The notes under the pieces are model-generated. The model was not told the DNA's origin, did no database searches, and worked only from the letters and a program-made list of their open reading frames with translations. Source: Volvox africanus (Eukaryota; Chlorophyta; Chlorophyceae; Chlamydomonadales; Volvocaceae). Taken from it: 64,000 nt of DNA. Below, one piece after another: positions 1 to 14,685 of the stretch (positions within the stretch are counted from its first letter, which is position 1; each line of letters begins with the position of its first letter). The stretch covers positions 2,693,501 through 2,757,500 of the forward strand of contig BSDZ01000094.1 of NCBI GenBank assembly GCA_030268105.1. Reading direction: 5' to 3'. Position numbers and translations under genes: made by a program.

Positions 1-3154
<3,154 letters not shown>

Positions 3155-6135
3155 GTTTGCAACGGTTGGCTGTGGCTTCATACAGTAGTCGGCGTCACGA
3201 CCATATACACTGTTATGGCGAAGATATCATGGATGGCAAGTAAACTAAGTGAATAGCTTCGAACTTGCCGTGCGCTATCTTCGCTCGACCTTTTGAATGT
3301 TTTTCTATATTAGATAACGGTATTTGAAATCAGAAAAGGTAATGCGACTGACGAGAGCAGAGCGCTACCTGAGTTTACCCTCAACATCAGGCAGTATTTA
3401 TATAAAGACAATACTGCACATTTTTGAGGTAGAAAGTTACACGAATTTCGTACATCTTGGGAGGCGGGAAACGTTGCTCCAGCTGCTCCGCAGATGCCCA
3501 TTTGGCAAGATGAACACTCATCTATCATATAAGTTAAATTAATCTCAACATTACCATGCTATTTTGCTGCGTGTTGGAAGGATATAGCACCTTTTTCGCC
3601 TACACGCACTCCGCAATTATCCTACCCGGCACACAACCTCACAAAACGCTATTGCGTGGTCAACTACACAGTGGAAGTAAAAATTACATCCAAGGAATAT
3701 TACATATTTTTTTATCCTAATTCCAGAAATGTTTCCACTTTACTTGTCCATCCCGACAACAACCGAGGGCCGTCGCGAATTTTGCTACCACCCGTTACTG
3801 TCCCAGCAGTAATTGTTCGAAGCTACATCAGCCCGTGAAACGTCCATGTTTTACAATCCTCGTGTTGTTTTCAATACGTAATCCTTTCCGATGCAAGATA
3901 ATTCCAGGAATCGCTCGGATGTTATCGAGCGGGATTGGCGCTCCGCAGTAGTAAAGCTGTATCAGTCCCGGGTGACGGTTGACCTTGCTCTGACTGGCGC
4001 TGACCCGTGCTTAAAGCTAATATAAACCCGGCAGATACCCACGCGTCTCATGTCTTTCCTTTTGAAACCCTTCGAGGACCTGAGAATTGACGGAATGCTG
4101 TCATTTTGAATTTTAACTAATCTTAGGAATACAGTTTACAAGGCCGACCATCAAGATGGTCACTTGCCGTACAAGCATAGCGAACTGTTTGTTCATACAG
4201 TTGAACTCAGGGGCAGCCCTGGGCATGAAGTGCCTAAAGACCATATGTGTGGATAGGGTTTCTCCATAAAACATTTATCCATAAAACGTTACAGCCCATG
4301 GGCTCTGCCAGGCAACAGCAGGGCAACCCATGCGTACAGGCGGCGGGAGAGCGAGAATCATGATCGTGACACCGCTACTATTTTTACCTGGTTGCCCTTG
4401 TTGATTTCTAGAGCTAGGCAGCAACAAAACACCCAGTCGTGCGTGAGGGCGCGTTCAGGCTCTGATATATATGCCCCCATATCAATAGGACACTCCAAGT
4501 CTATGACCTTGCATGCAGGGAGCTGCCCAGATGAACAAATTCTGTGCTTTGTACCCCGTCACCAGCTGCTAACACCCTCGTCCAACTGCTTAGGCCCCCC
4601 GTCACCCTGCGTGATGCAAGTCTTCGTTGCATGTTGACCTGCAGCAAGGTGCCCGCGGCGGGGTGCCCAGCTGCTGCTACGCTGTATCCCTGTCACATCC
4701 ACCTTACTACGGCGGATGCCCCATCAGAAAAGTGACCAGGTCATCGAGGATACTACCCGCAGATATTCGAATCAGGAGACTACACCCGCAGCTTAACACC
4801 CAGCACCAAGCCGCCTTCACCATCTGCTCTGGAATAAGACGACGTAGGCGTGCGTGAGCGTAAGCTGGGGAGATCAGAGACAGAAACGGCAGAAACCGGA
4901 CGGAAGGGACTGCTGGACCAGTAGGGACTGAGGAAATCCCATCCCTTCGGGGATCTGCGTTGGTGAGGACATACATGTGGCAGCACTGTGCGTTTGTATG
5001 TCCTGTATGACAACTCCCCCTCACACACACGAGACACACCCCAACGCTATTTATAACCCTGCCTGGCACATCGTCAGGCAGACGGCGGAAGCTCCGAAAA
5101 GATGGGGACCCCGGGATAACATGGAGCGAATGAAATACCTAACCACATACACAAGGATGCCGCCAACTCTTCTATCTGTAGATGAAGACTAACGAGCGAG
5201 GACATCATTACTCGTAATGGTACCACACGAGTGCTGCTTACTCCGATGCCCAACTGTTCAGTTATTTATGTTGTCATATGGAGTCCGAGTGAAGTCCGAG
5301 TGAAGTCCGAGTGAACAACATCATGGATCTATCCGAAGCTGCTATTAGATTCGACACAGAACACAACACCATGTATAGCGCCAGCAAGCTATCTTTCAAG
5401 AGCGCCTGTGTAGATGCAGTACCCCTTCAAATTCAAGGATTTTTATGTAACACTTTGCCCAAAAGGCAGCAACATGTGAGATCTCACGCCGCAATGCGAT
5501 GCGTAAAGAGCCAAAAAGTGTCTTTTACGCAAGAAGTAAAGGAAGCGGCACGCAACCCCGTAGGTGAATGCCACCAGTTGACATAAAAAGGTGAGGACTG
5601 GTTTATTCAACCAGTTGAGCGCGCCCATATGGTTTCTCGTCCATCGTTTAAGCCGAGGCTTACCATGCAGATCTGGCCGGGCAGGGGTTGCCAAAGTAGG
5701 AGCCAAATCTGACGCGATATACTTCAAGGTAACCTCTGTTGTTGTATTATATTATAAGGCTTTGAAAAATGATGAAGAATTCATTTACAGATTGGTCTGT
5801 TGTAAAGCGCAAGGTTCAGCGCCGTCGCAGTCGCCCTTGCAGGACAGGATTAGGGCTTAGCTTTAAGCAAGAGTTGCGCAGCATGGAGCCAGCGGACCGT
5901 CTCGGCCTTTAACGATAAAGGTAATTTTTAAACTCGACTGTATTTTCGCGACAGGTTAAAGTGGGGCCACATCGCTGCTTGTCGACTGCCGCATGTTGCA
6001 ACTCTAATTATCGCTCGCAAATAAAAGTTGTCAGATGTATTGTATGTACTAATATGATGCCAATATGCCATCATCAATTCGCGAGCCGCTTTGCATAAAG
6101 GGCATGACACAACATTGGCCTCCATCGTAATCTAC

Positions 6136-6136
6136 G

Positions 6137-6168
<32 letters not shown>

Positions 6169-6245
6169 GTTAAAGACAGGCTATATATACATATAAGTGT
6201 TTATATATACATGTGTATATATATATATAAGTGTGTGTGTGTGTG
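6136..6245. repeat. Compound (TA)n/(TG)n microsatellite
   Basis: Two TG runs (about 6147-6168 and 6232-6243) are separated by TA-rich tracts. Each TG run is followed by the same short text (tggttaaagacaggct and tggttagagacaggct), which suggests local duplication. Confidence 0.85.
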
Positions 6246-6777
6246 GTTAGAGACAGGCTTTGCCTACATTTGTTCAATCGCCGCGGTCAGTGGCCAGCGC
6301 TGGCGCCCACTGTATGCATCTATCTATTCACAAACATCATCGTTGTACTTTACACCGCACTTCGTTTGGTAGGGAATGAATACGATCCATCATGCACCGT
6401 CGGTGAGCCCCAGAAGGGGACCGAGTGAGGACCCGAGAATATATATCCCCGACGGAGAATGACGTGTTTGCGTGCGGACGAGCGACCAGCCGCCAACTAA
6501 CAGCTGCTGCTGCTGCTTATGGACCAGGAAGTCTCCTCGCACGTGTTGTACATACACATTACGACACTTCACGCACCTCGGCAAACATGTTGGACGCGGC
6601 AACGATCGAATGGCGGGCAACAGGCAGGAGCCATTCCAACCTGATCCCCCGACCAACAACAACTTCTCTGGGTCGGTAGTGAGGAGAGGTAGGATGGTTA
6701 GGAGTCTCGCCAGTGGACACGGAATCTCTTGCTCAATCTATTCAATTCCTATCTATCCATAAATCTGCTGGACCAGC

Positions 6778-7070
6778 AAGATGACTGGTACTTCATCTAT
6801 CTATTTATCTATCCTTCATCTCTCTTTCTCTATCTAATTATATTATATACTATCTAGTTATATTATATTATTTTATTCATATTACTATAATCCTACCATT
6901 ATATCTACCCATCCATGTACTTATTCGAATTCATGAAATGTATGACGTATAATATATCTATATATATATATATATATAGCATGGATAGATAGATAGGTAG
7001 GTAGACAGGTATATATAGATTGATAAATGGATAGATTGATAAATGGATAGATAGATAGATAGATAGCCCA
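6778..7070. repeat. CTAT/GATA tetranucleotide tracts
   Basis: CTAT-type repeats (6795-6830) are followed by AT-rich DNA and then GATA/GATT-type repeats (6980-7066). The two halves are imperfect inverted complements of each other, so the region could fold back on itself. Confidence 0.8.
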
Positions 7071-7370
7071 GTCACTCACCTCAATTGATATTCCCGTCCA
7101 GCCCCCTCAAATGATATTCCCCCACCTCCTTGCCTGCGGGTTCGCCGGGGTTCGCATACCCCTATTTACAGGATGGTGAGCGCGGTTCAGACTGGTTGGT
7201 GGATTGAGATCCCATTTCCAGGCCGTGAGGGATCGAATTCATCTGACTAGGGAAGTTGCAGGATCCTGAACTGTAGGATGCGAGGACAAACTGTGGGGGA
7301 GTGTATGAATCCTCGTATCCTTCAATCCTGAATCCTGATTTGTCTGATGATTAGGGGGAATACTTGTAGT

Positions 7371-7786
<416 letters not shown>

Positions 7787-7934
7787 GACCACGTGATGCA
7801 GGTGTGAAAATATTTCCCCTCCAAAAAATAATAATAATAATAGTACGCCGGCCGGAGCCTGGCGTGTGTTAAGGGGGTGGGGAACTGAGGGGCAGCATAG
7901 CCGTCCCTGTATGCCCACACCACCGTGCCTCCAA

Positions 7935-8180
7935 AAAATTTGTCTTTATTAAGTTTTGAATCTAGATACTCTCTCAGGGCATTTGGATTTTTCTGGAATT
8001 TAGGGTTCCTGATTATGAATTAGGTCTGGCGCACAAACACAATGCATATCAAAGCCTGTATATAAATAGGATTTCGATTTTGCTAAAATATAATTGTTTT
8101 TGGGCTTGAGGGTTATCCTTCCAAAAATTTCTGGATCAGGGATAAATGCCTCGTGATTTTTTAGAAGCGTCTTTTTTCTC
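7935..8180 (-). pseudogene. Bacterial-type coding fragment with frameshift, unidentified
   Basis: On the minus strand one frame reads AFIPDPEIFGRITLKPKNN and continues to about 8020. After a stop, a second frame continues with NPKFQKNPNALREYLDSKLN. This pattern suggests one decayed protein with a frameshift. It is strongly AT-rich. GC-richer, host-like text (about 7840-7930) separates it from the previous bacterial piece. The family is not recognised. Confidence 0.4.
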
Positions 8181-8561
8181 TATCTTCGTTAAAGCATGGC
8201 CTTTGGAATAGTCCTGGCTATAAACAAAACCGGTCTTAAGGGGGGAGTGGCACGATTTAATAGTGGTAGGAAATTTATAAATCTCCTCGTTTCTAAGAGG
8301 AATTCAACGTCGTTTTTCAAAGCAAGATCAGCAACGCTAGATTGGGCAACTAATAAGCAATCTAGTTTATCTGTAGGAAACACGCGTCTTTGGCTATCAG
8401 TCAGGAGCTATTCGTCACAAGTGCGCTTGTTGTGCCTAGGAAGTACCTTATAAGAAATCCGGGCTTTTTTGACCCTTCGTTGTACTTTAACTAATAGGCC
8501 AAGGACCTCTACAACTGTTCGTTGTAACTTAAGCCATTTTGTCATTTGCTACATTATTAAA
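8181..8561. other. AT-rich unresolved stretch within the bacterial mosaic
   Basis: Both strands carry open frames of 64-108 codons (for example 8196-8453 plus, 8189-8383 minus), but none shows a motif I can name. By composition and position it probably belongs to the bacterial insert. It could also be non-coding filler between pieces. Confidence 0.35.
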
Positions 8562-8735
8562 AAAACAAACTATAATTTACATAAACATCAAACCAAATTA
8601 CTTATTGTAGCACCTATGTCCGGTCATCATGCCACTTTGCTTTGTAAGACTGCTCAGGATACACTCCCGCATTTTGATGTATATATTACAGATTGGATTG
8701 ATGCCAAGCAATTTCCAATAACAGGCGGTTCAAGT
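8562..8735 (+). pseudogene. phaZ: Fragment of bacterial polyhydroxyalkanoate depolymerase
   Basis: The translated piece contains KLLIVAPMSGHHATLL, then DVYITDWIDAK and a following Phe-Pro-Ile-Thr. These are hallmarks of intracellular PHB depolymerases, where the APMSGHxATLLR and DVYxTDWxxAR blocks are conserved. Only about 58 codons of a roughly 400-residue enzyme remain. At 8735/8736 the same reading frame passes without a break into cysteinyl-tRNA synthetase text, so the apparent 108-aa ORF is a chance fusion of two broken genes. Confidence 0.78.
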
Positions 8736-8837
8736 AATGTTTCATTTGTGAGAAACATTACCGATATTGATGATTGGATCATGGATAGGGCCTAAAAACA
8801 CAATACTTCGATATCTGGATTAACAAGACGAACTATT
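8736..8837 (+). pseudogene. cysS: Fragment of bacterial cysteinyl-tRNA synthetase, left half
   Basis: NVSFVRNITDIDDWIMDRA corresponds to the CysRS block usually read as (T)YVRNITDVDDKI. An in-frame stop (TAA at 8793) follows. Homology then continues through SISGLTRRT up to the exact point where the copia element is inserted. The right half resumes after the element at 14472. The enzyme would charge tRNA-Cys; this copy cannot. Confidence 0.8.
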
Positions 8838-9118
8838 TGTTGTGATATTCGGTCAGACTTCTTCATGTTCATTGGTTGAACGCATTGTCAGGAACGTACT
8901 GCGGCTAAATTTCAAATGCGAAGGGTCTTATGTACGATCCTTCACCAAGTCGCTATTTATTCCCCCAAGCTGACTTGCTTCTTTAGCTGTTTGTAACGAT
9001 CTATTGCTTGCCCGGACTTTGGAGTGTCCTTGTGGCTGGAGGCATAGTGGCAGCTCGCTTGTCCAGCTTGTGCTGAACTGGACTTTTCTCAACTGTTGCG
9101 ACGACAGTTTTCACAACA
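8838..9118 (+). repeat. 5' LTR of the copia element
   Basis: 281 bp, TGTTGTG to CACAACA, identical by eye to the 3' LTR at 14186-14466. It would carry promoter and polyadenylation functions. The tatttattccccc stretch in its middle is a possible TATA-like site, but this is not secure. Confidence 0.95.
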
Positions 9119-9134
9119 GGTTATGAGCCCCGCG
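9119..9134 (+). other. Primer binding site, half-tRNA-iMet type
   Basis: Directly after the LTR stands GGTTATGAGCCCCGCG. Its complement reads through CUCAUAACC, the anticodon loop of an initiator tRNA-Met, and not the tRNA 3' CCA end (no TGG start). This is the arrangement of Drosophila copia, where a 5' half of tRNA-iMet primes reverse transcription. Confidence 0.7.
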
Positions 9135-9635
9135 TGACGCGGTGGCCGTTGTTATAGGACTTCGTTTGTCCTGAGTTCTTTCGAGTTTTGTGAAAGTTGA
9201 ATTTACCGCCATGTCGCTTTCAAGGGAGTACGTCAAGGAGCTCTCTTTAAGCAACACCAGGACGTGTGTTCAGGCACGACTGTTATGGCACGACTAATAT
9301 GCCCCTGGAGTTCCAGGTTCTACCCTGACCGAGAGCGGGCCAAAGACCCTTAAGTTGAGGGCAGGGTGCCCCCATGTCGATGGACGGTGACGACCCCAAT
9401 AAAAGTGACTTGCGAGCTGACCAGTAGCGGAGTTGACGCCTTAGTTGATTCGGCAGATTCCGCTGGATGCTGGTGGTGGGTGCTGAACCTGGGAAAAGCA
9501 CTGATTTCGGAGAAGTTGGCATGGGAGACTGGATGAGGGTGCCCCGAAACACCGGGGAAGGTAGGGACTGCCAGGTTAGTGGCCACGGGTGATGTACCCC
9601 CCTATCCTACACACACCAGGAGCTGGTTCCACAAA
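9135..9635 (+). other. Untranslated leader of the copia element
   Basis: About 500 bp between PBS and the first in-frame ATG of gag. Bases 9260-9612 have a related inverted copy at 34179-34528. Differences between the copies show no codon-position bias favouring a protein, so the short frames in this leader on either strand are taken as non-coding. The gag frame is open from 9537, and a non-ATG start cannot be excluded. Confidence 0.6.
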
Positions 9636-12600
9636 ATGGAATCAATTCTAGACTTCGATGGTTATGGCGACTACATTTCGCCTACGTTCGTCATGCCTGC
9701 GGTGGGCGACGCGAACTACGCCAAGGAAAAGGAGATGGTGAGGAAGGCTCGAGCTGCCATTACTTTTCGTCTTGATCCGGCAACAAATGCAAGTGAGATT
9801 GCGTCTACTACTGGGGCGCTTGATTTGTGGGAAAGGTTAAAGGCGTGGGCGAAGAACATAGAGGGAGCAGTCGTTATTTCTGCTTCGCACGCCTGGGCGC
9901 ACCTTGCCAAGCAGGGTGATGAAAGTATGACAGATTTTCTCACGAGGGCTGAAGACTTGTTCCGAAAGTTAGATCTTGATACTAACTACAAGATCACCGA
10001 GGCGGCGGCCATTATGCACATTGTGGGGAAATTGCCCCCTGCATACTCACATTTTGACAGTATGTTCGTTGCTTTTGGATATCCAAAGTCTTTCGCTGAC
10101 TTAAGGAAAGTGCTCGTCGCGGAGGAGGCTAAGAGGATGACCGACGTCAAATCTGAGGTCAAGGAGTCAACGCCGGCGCTGTTTGCTGGGCGTGAAAGAA
10201 AGTGCTATACTTGTGGCAAGGTTGGGCACATTGCTCACTTATGCCCGAAGAAGAACCGTTCATCGGCGGGCGCCGGTATGTTGACCAGTGAGTCATCCGG
10301 TGGGTCACTTATTGCGAAGCAAAGGTCCGGTGTGAAGTGCACTTGGTGTGGAAGGCCGGGTCACGTTGAGGAGAAGTGCTGGAAGAAGCGGGATGGTGTG
10401 GCCAAACCCGTTGAAACGGAGAGAACTGATGTAGTTGCACTCACATTGGTGTCACGAACATGTGAGTTTAACCCACATGTGTCTGACCAGACTAAGAAGG
10501 TGATTGCTGAGTTAGAGTCTGGCGTGAAGTGCATCAGGTATCTCCCGTGGCGAATGGAGAAAGTTGCTGCGTTGAGTGCAGCGGTAAAGAAGGAGATCTC
10601 CGTTCCGGACCCTTGGTGGCTTGATTCTGGTAGTAAATACCACATTACCGGAAATAGGCTGATCCTACATAATTTCCGCCCTTTGCCCTCGGGGTTAAAG
10701 ATCAACATAGAGGTGGGAAACGGGTGTGTTTTGCCCGCTGAGGGGTATGGGGATGTAGTCCCGACCCGTGCACCTGGAGTCACCATTGAGCATGTGTTTT
10801 ATGTACCGGGTTTTAAGCACAACCTAGTGTCTGTATCCAGCCTGACAGATAAGGGCTTCAATGTGCTATTTAATCAATCGGAGGCTAGGATTACGCGTGG
10901 CAATATTTCCATTGTTGCTGCTCGCTGCACTACTGGGCTATATAAATTCATGTCCAGTGCATCCCAAGTTGCTGCTGACTTCGCCTCCCTTGCTAAGTTC
11001 CCGGATGCCCCTACATTCCTGGCGTCTGAGGCCAAGTCGGCATCACTCTGGCACCGACGGCTTGGACATTTGGGCCTCACAAACATGAAGCGGTTGGTGC
11101 AAGAGGGGATGGTGAAAGGCTTAGAGGTTACTGATAAGGAATTAAGAGAGTTTGAGGGTCGGAGATGTGAGCCATGTATCTTAGGCAAGCATGCTCGTGA
11201 TCCCTTCCCTGCGTCTGAGGGTAAGACACAGAAAGCTTTGCAACTGCTGCACTTGGATGTGTGTGGGCCTTTGCCCCTGTCTTCATGTGGTTACAAGTAT
11301 TTCGTGACCATGCTTGATGACTATACTGGAGCATCACTTGTGCAGCCCATTAAGGAAAAGTCAGATGTTGCTAACTTTATGGAGAGAGCAATCACCATGC
11401 TGCAGGTGCAAAGCAACGGCACATTGCAGTGTATCCGTACAGATGGTGGAGGCGAGTTTGTTAATCGCCAGGTTCAGTCGTACTGTGCTTCGAATGGTGT
11501 ACGACACCAGTTGTCCGCGCCGTACCCCCCAGCAGAACGGCAAGGCCGAGAGGCTAAACCGTACCTTGCTGGATAAGGTTAGGGCCATGTTGGCTGAGTC
11601 TGCTGTACCAAAGGAGTATTGGCATGAGGCGTTGATGGTCGCGAATTTTGTGCGCAATCGTTCACCAGTAGCGGGGAAGCCTAAAACCCCATATGAACTT
11701 TTAACTGGTGTGGTGCCAGATGTTTCGCTGCTGCGTGTGTTTGGCTGTATTATTTACGCGCATGTGCCTAAGGGCAAGTGTGACAAGCTAGATTCAAGGG
11801 CGCAGAAGGGCACATTCCTTGGATATGAGGCCAACTCCAAGGCATACCGCATTCTGTTGGGAGATGGGCGTATCCAGATCACACGTGATGTTGTGTTCCT
11901 TGAGGATCAGTTTGCTTTTAGTAATCATGTTCGGCCAGAGTTGGAGGTGTTTAGCATCAGGGATGGTCCATCAGTCCCTGTTGCTGGTGCCGCTGCGGGA
12001 AATGCAGGACAGGCCGGCGGGGCTGGTGTGGTTGATGCAGGTGTCCCTGCTGCTACTCACGCTGCTGGTGCCCCCGCGGGAAATGCGGGTGTGGCCGGCG
12101 TGGGTGCTACAGGTGGTGCTCACGTCATACCTGCTGCTGGTGCCCCCGCGGGAGATGCGGGTGTGGCGGGCATGGATGACGGTGAGGTCCCTCCTTTAAT
12201 GGAGGATGATGATGAAGGGGAGGAAGAAGATTATGGCATGTCAGAGACGGAAGGTGGTGGCGACTATGGCGACGATGCTGGTGGTGATGTAGCCAGCAGT
12301 TCTGGCTCAGAAACGGGACAGGGCTCTAGTGGACATACTGGGGAGTCTGGTAACCTGGATCCAACCCCACCTCGTCCAATTCGTCAGAGGAAGCCACCCG
12401 GATGGCAGAAGGACTATGCCATGCTAGCTTCGGAACTGGAGATGGAGGAGCCTAAAAGTCTGGTAGAGGCTCAGTCCCGTGTAGATTGGCCGCAGTGGAA
12501 GGCGGCAATGGATGAGGAAATGGCATCACTTCAAGAAAATCGCACGTGGGAGCTGGAGGAGATTCCCATGGGTGCGCGGAAAATTGGGCTAAAATGGGTT

Positions 12601-13965
12601 TTCAAGTTAAAGCGTGATGCTGATGGAAATGTTGAGCGCTATAAGGCTCGCCTGGTTGCAAAAGGATTTACTCAAAAGGAAGGAGTTGATTTTGGGGAGG
12701 TTTTCGCCCCTGTTGGGAAGTATGCCAGCTTTCGTGCTTTGCTGGCTGTCGTTGCAGATCGTGATCTTGAGCTTCATCAGCTTGACATCAAGACTGCGTT
12801 CTTGCACGGTGAGCTAAAAGAGGAAGTGTACACTGAGCAGCCGCCCGGTTATAATTTAGGTGGTCCTAATGTAGTGTGCAAGTTACGTCAGGCTTTGTAC
12901 GGCCTTCGCCAGGCCCCTCGTGCCTGGTATATTCGTTTGCGCAAGGAGCTGGAGAGCATGGGTTTCAAGCCATCTCTGGCTGATCCTGGCTTATTTGTGA
13001 AGATTGAAAATGGTGAACCAGTCTACGTTCTTGTTTACGTTGATGATTTGCTGTTGGCGTGTAAGTCTCTGGCAGTGATTGGGCAAGTGAAGGCCCAGCT
13101 GTTACGTGCGTTTGCAATGCGAGATCTGGGGGAGACCCGGTTTTATCTGGGTTTTGAAATTGAGCGCGACCGGACTGCCCGGACCATCTCAGTCACTCAA
13201 AAGCGGTATATCTCAAACATCTTGGAGAAGTTTGGGATGAAGGGGGCAAACTCGCGTTCCACCCCTATGGACGCGAATTTGCGCCTAACGGCAGAAGGTG
13301 ATCCACTTGACACATCCGTTCATCCGTACAGTGAGGTAGTTGGAAGCCTACTGTATTTGGCCGTCTGCTCACGGCCTGATATTTCTTTTGCGGTTGGTTC
13401 ATTGGCAAGGTTCATGGCAAAGCCAACTATCAACCACTGGAACGCAGCAAACGGTGTGCTGCGGTACTTGAAGGGAACACAGGCTCTAGGAATTAAGTTT
13501 GGTGGTGGAGCCCATGTTCAGGGCTACTGTGATTCGGATCTGGCGGGAGCTGAGGGCCGCCGATCAACCACAGGCTTTGTATATTTACTAAACGGAGGAG
13601 CCATAGTTTGGTCGTCGAAGCTTCAGCCTACCGTGGCTACATCTACAGCGGAGGCTGAGTACATGGCGACTGCAGCGTCTATTAAGGACGCACTGTGGCT
13701 GCGTCACTTGTTGCACGATTTGGGTGTTCCCGTGGGCGCGGTTCCAATGAAGTGTGATAGCACTGCATGCATTGCGATGCTAGAAAGCCCAATGTCCACG
13801 GCTCGCACAAAGCACCTGGACATCTGCCATCATTTTGCACGGGAGCGCATTGAGCGGGGTGAAATCCGCATGGTTCATTGCTCCACTGCGGAGCAGTTGG
13901 CGGATATGTTCACTAAATCCCTACCTAAGGGGAAGTTTAAGTTTTGTGTTGAGGGATGGGTCTGA
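9636..13965 (+). CDS. Gag-Pol polyprotein of the copia element, frameshifted once
   Basis: Domains in order: Gag with two CX2CX4HX4C zinc knuckles (10203-10244 and 10338-10379); aspartic protease with LDSGS (about 10620, DSG in place of the commoner DTG); GAG-pre-integrase HHCC zinc finger (about 11052-11180); integrase core with LHLDVCG (first Asp, about 11256), RTDGGGEF (second Asp, about 11440) and PQQNGKAE (Glu, about 11550); a low-complexity Gly/Ala/Asp linker (about 11960-12350); reverse transcriptase with KARLVAKGFTQ, QLDIKTAFLHG and YVDDLLLA (13036-13059); RNase H with GYCDSDLAG, STAEAEYMA and RTKHLDI. The frame breaks at the C6 run 11525-11530, between the second Asp and Glu of integrase: the upstream frame stops at 11576 while the downstream frame runs to TGA 13965. 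Otherwise all motifs are intact. A sequencing slip in the C-run is possible. Confidence 0.95.
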
Positions 13966-14185
13966 GGTAGTTTTCCCGATTGACACTACGTGGGAGGTAG
14001 ATTCGTTTTACCACTCTAGATCCGCGTGGGAGTTTTTTTTTCAAAGGCTTCTATTTTTCTATCGGTCACCAACGTTGTGCCTCGTCGTCACAGTTGAGCT
14101 TTAATGCTGTCTTTGTTTGAATTCACAGACGCAATTGTCATATCATATGCTTGCAGTGCGTACGGGAAGTCTGCCCGCGTGGGAG
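13966..14185 (+). other. 3' non-coding region and polypurine tract of the copia element
   Basis: 220 bp between the pol stop and the 3' LTR. It ends gcgtgggag directly against the LTR. The short purine run gtgggag (14179-14185) is the likely plus-strand primer. No coding content. Confidence 0.65.
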
Positions 14186-14466
14186 TGTTGTGATATTCGG
14201 TCAGACTTCTTCATGTTCATTGGTTGAACGCATTGTCAGGAACGTACTGCGGCTAAATTTCAAATGCGAAGGGTCTTATGTACGATCCTTCACCAAGTCG
14301 CTATTTATTCCCCCAAGCTGACTTGCTTCTTTAGCTGTTTGTAACGATCTATTGCTTGCCCGGACTTTGGAGTGTCCTTGTGGCTGGAGGCATAGTGGCA
14401 GCTCGCTTGTCCAGCTTGTGCTGAACTGGACTTTTCTCAACTGTTGCGACGACAGTTTTCACAACA
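14186..14466 (+). repeat. 3' LTR of the copia element
   Basis: 281 bp, no differences from 8838-9118 detected by eye. Confidence 0.95.
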
Positions 14467-14471
14467 CTATT
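14467..14471. repeat. Target site duplication CTATT (partner at 8833-8837)
   Basis: The five bases before the 5' LTR and after the 3' LTR are both CTATT. Removing the element and one copy restores a continuous CysRS reading frame across the site. Confidence 0.93.
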
Positions 14472-14685
14472 ATTGATTATAAAGAGGATATGGAGTATCT
14501 CGGCTGTTTATAACCTACTAAAGAGCCAAAAGTTACGGAGTATATTTCTCAAATGATTGATATAATTCAAAAACTACTGGATATGGGTTTTGAATATGAA
14601 TCTAACAGGCATGTTTATTTTAATGTTGCTAGAGCAAAAAATTATACAAACCGGTAGAGCTACAGAGGAAATAAGGGAACGCGGA
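14472..14685 (+). pseudogene. cysS: Fragment of bacterial cysteinyl-tRNA synthetase, right half
   Basis: Continues the frame interrupted at 8837: IIDYKEDMEYLGCL, a stop, PTKEPKVTEYISQMI, then GFEYESNRHVYFNVARAKNYT. After a frameshift, GRATEEIRERG follows. These correspond to the CysRS blocks EDMxxL, EPxVTEYIxxMI, GHVYFxV and SGRxLEEIREGAR. Two stops and a frameshift show it is dead. It ends abruptly at the junction with 16S rRNA text. Confidence 0.85.

Larger units (their letters stand above)
3976..7370. other. Intergenic, repeat-rich, no supported gene
   Basis: Open frames here are short and lack recognisable motifs or credible splice structure. An 11-bp unit (agtccgagtga) is repeated three times at 5282-5314. 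Dinucleotide and tetranucleotide repeats are listed separately. The strongly AT-rich part from 6780 onward marks the approach to the bacterial-type mosaic. Confidence 0.6.
8838..14466 (+). mobile_element. Complete Ty1/copia LTR retrotransposon, 5.6 kb
   Basis: The 5,629-bp element has 281-bp LTRs that begin TGTTGTG and end CACAACA (7-bp terminal inverted repeats). It is flanked by the direct duplication CTATT (8833-8837 and 14467-14471). Order inside: PBS, leader, gag with two zinc knuckles, protease, integrase, reverse transcriptase, RNase H, purine tract. Integrase before RT places it in Ty1/copia (Pseudoviridae-like). The two LTRs appear identical base for base, so the insertion is recent. 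It resembles the Osser type known from Volvox in class and primer strategy; family identity was not tested. Confidence 0.97.

Noticed and set aside
8469..8795. A functional 108-aa bacterial protein
   Set aside because: It is a chance fusion of phaZ and cysS fragments, with no complete domain.
9283..9586. Antisense frame beginning ATNLAVPTFPG, seen in both copia leader copies
   Set aside because: It lacks an ATG, and differences between the copies fall mostly at first codon positions, which does not indicate selection for a protein. The sense frame is also interrupted.
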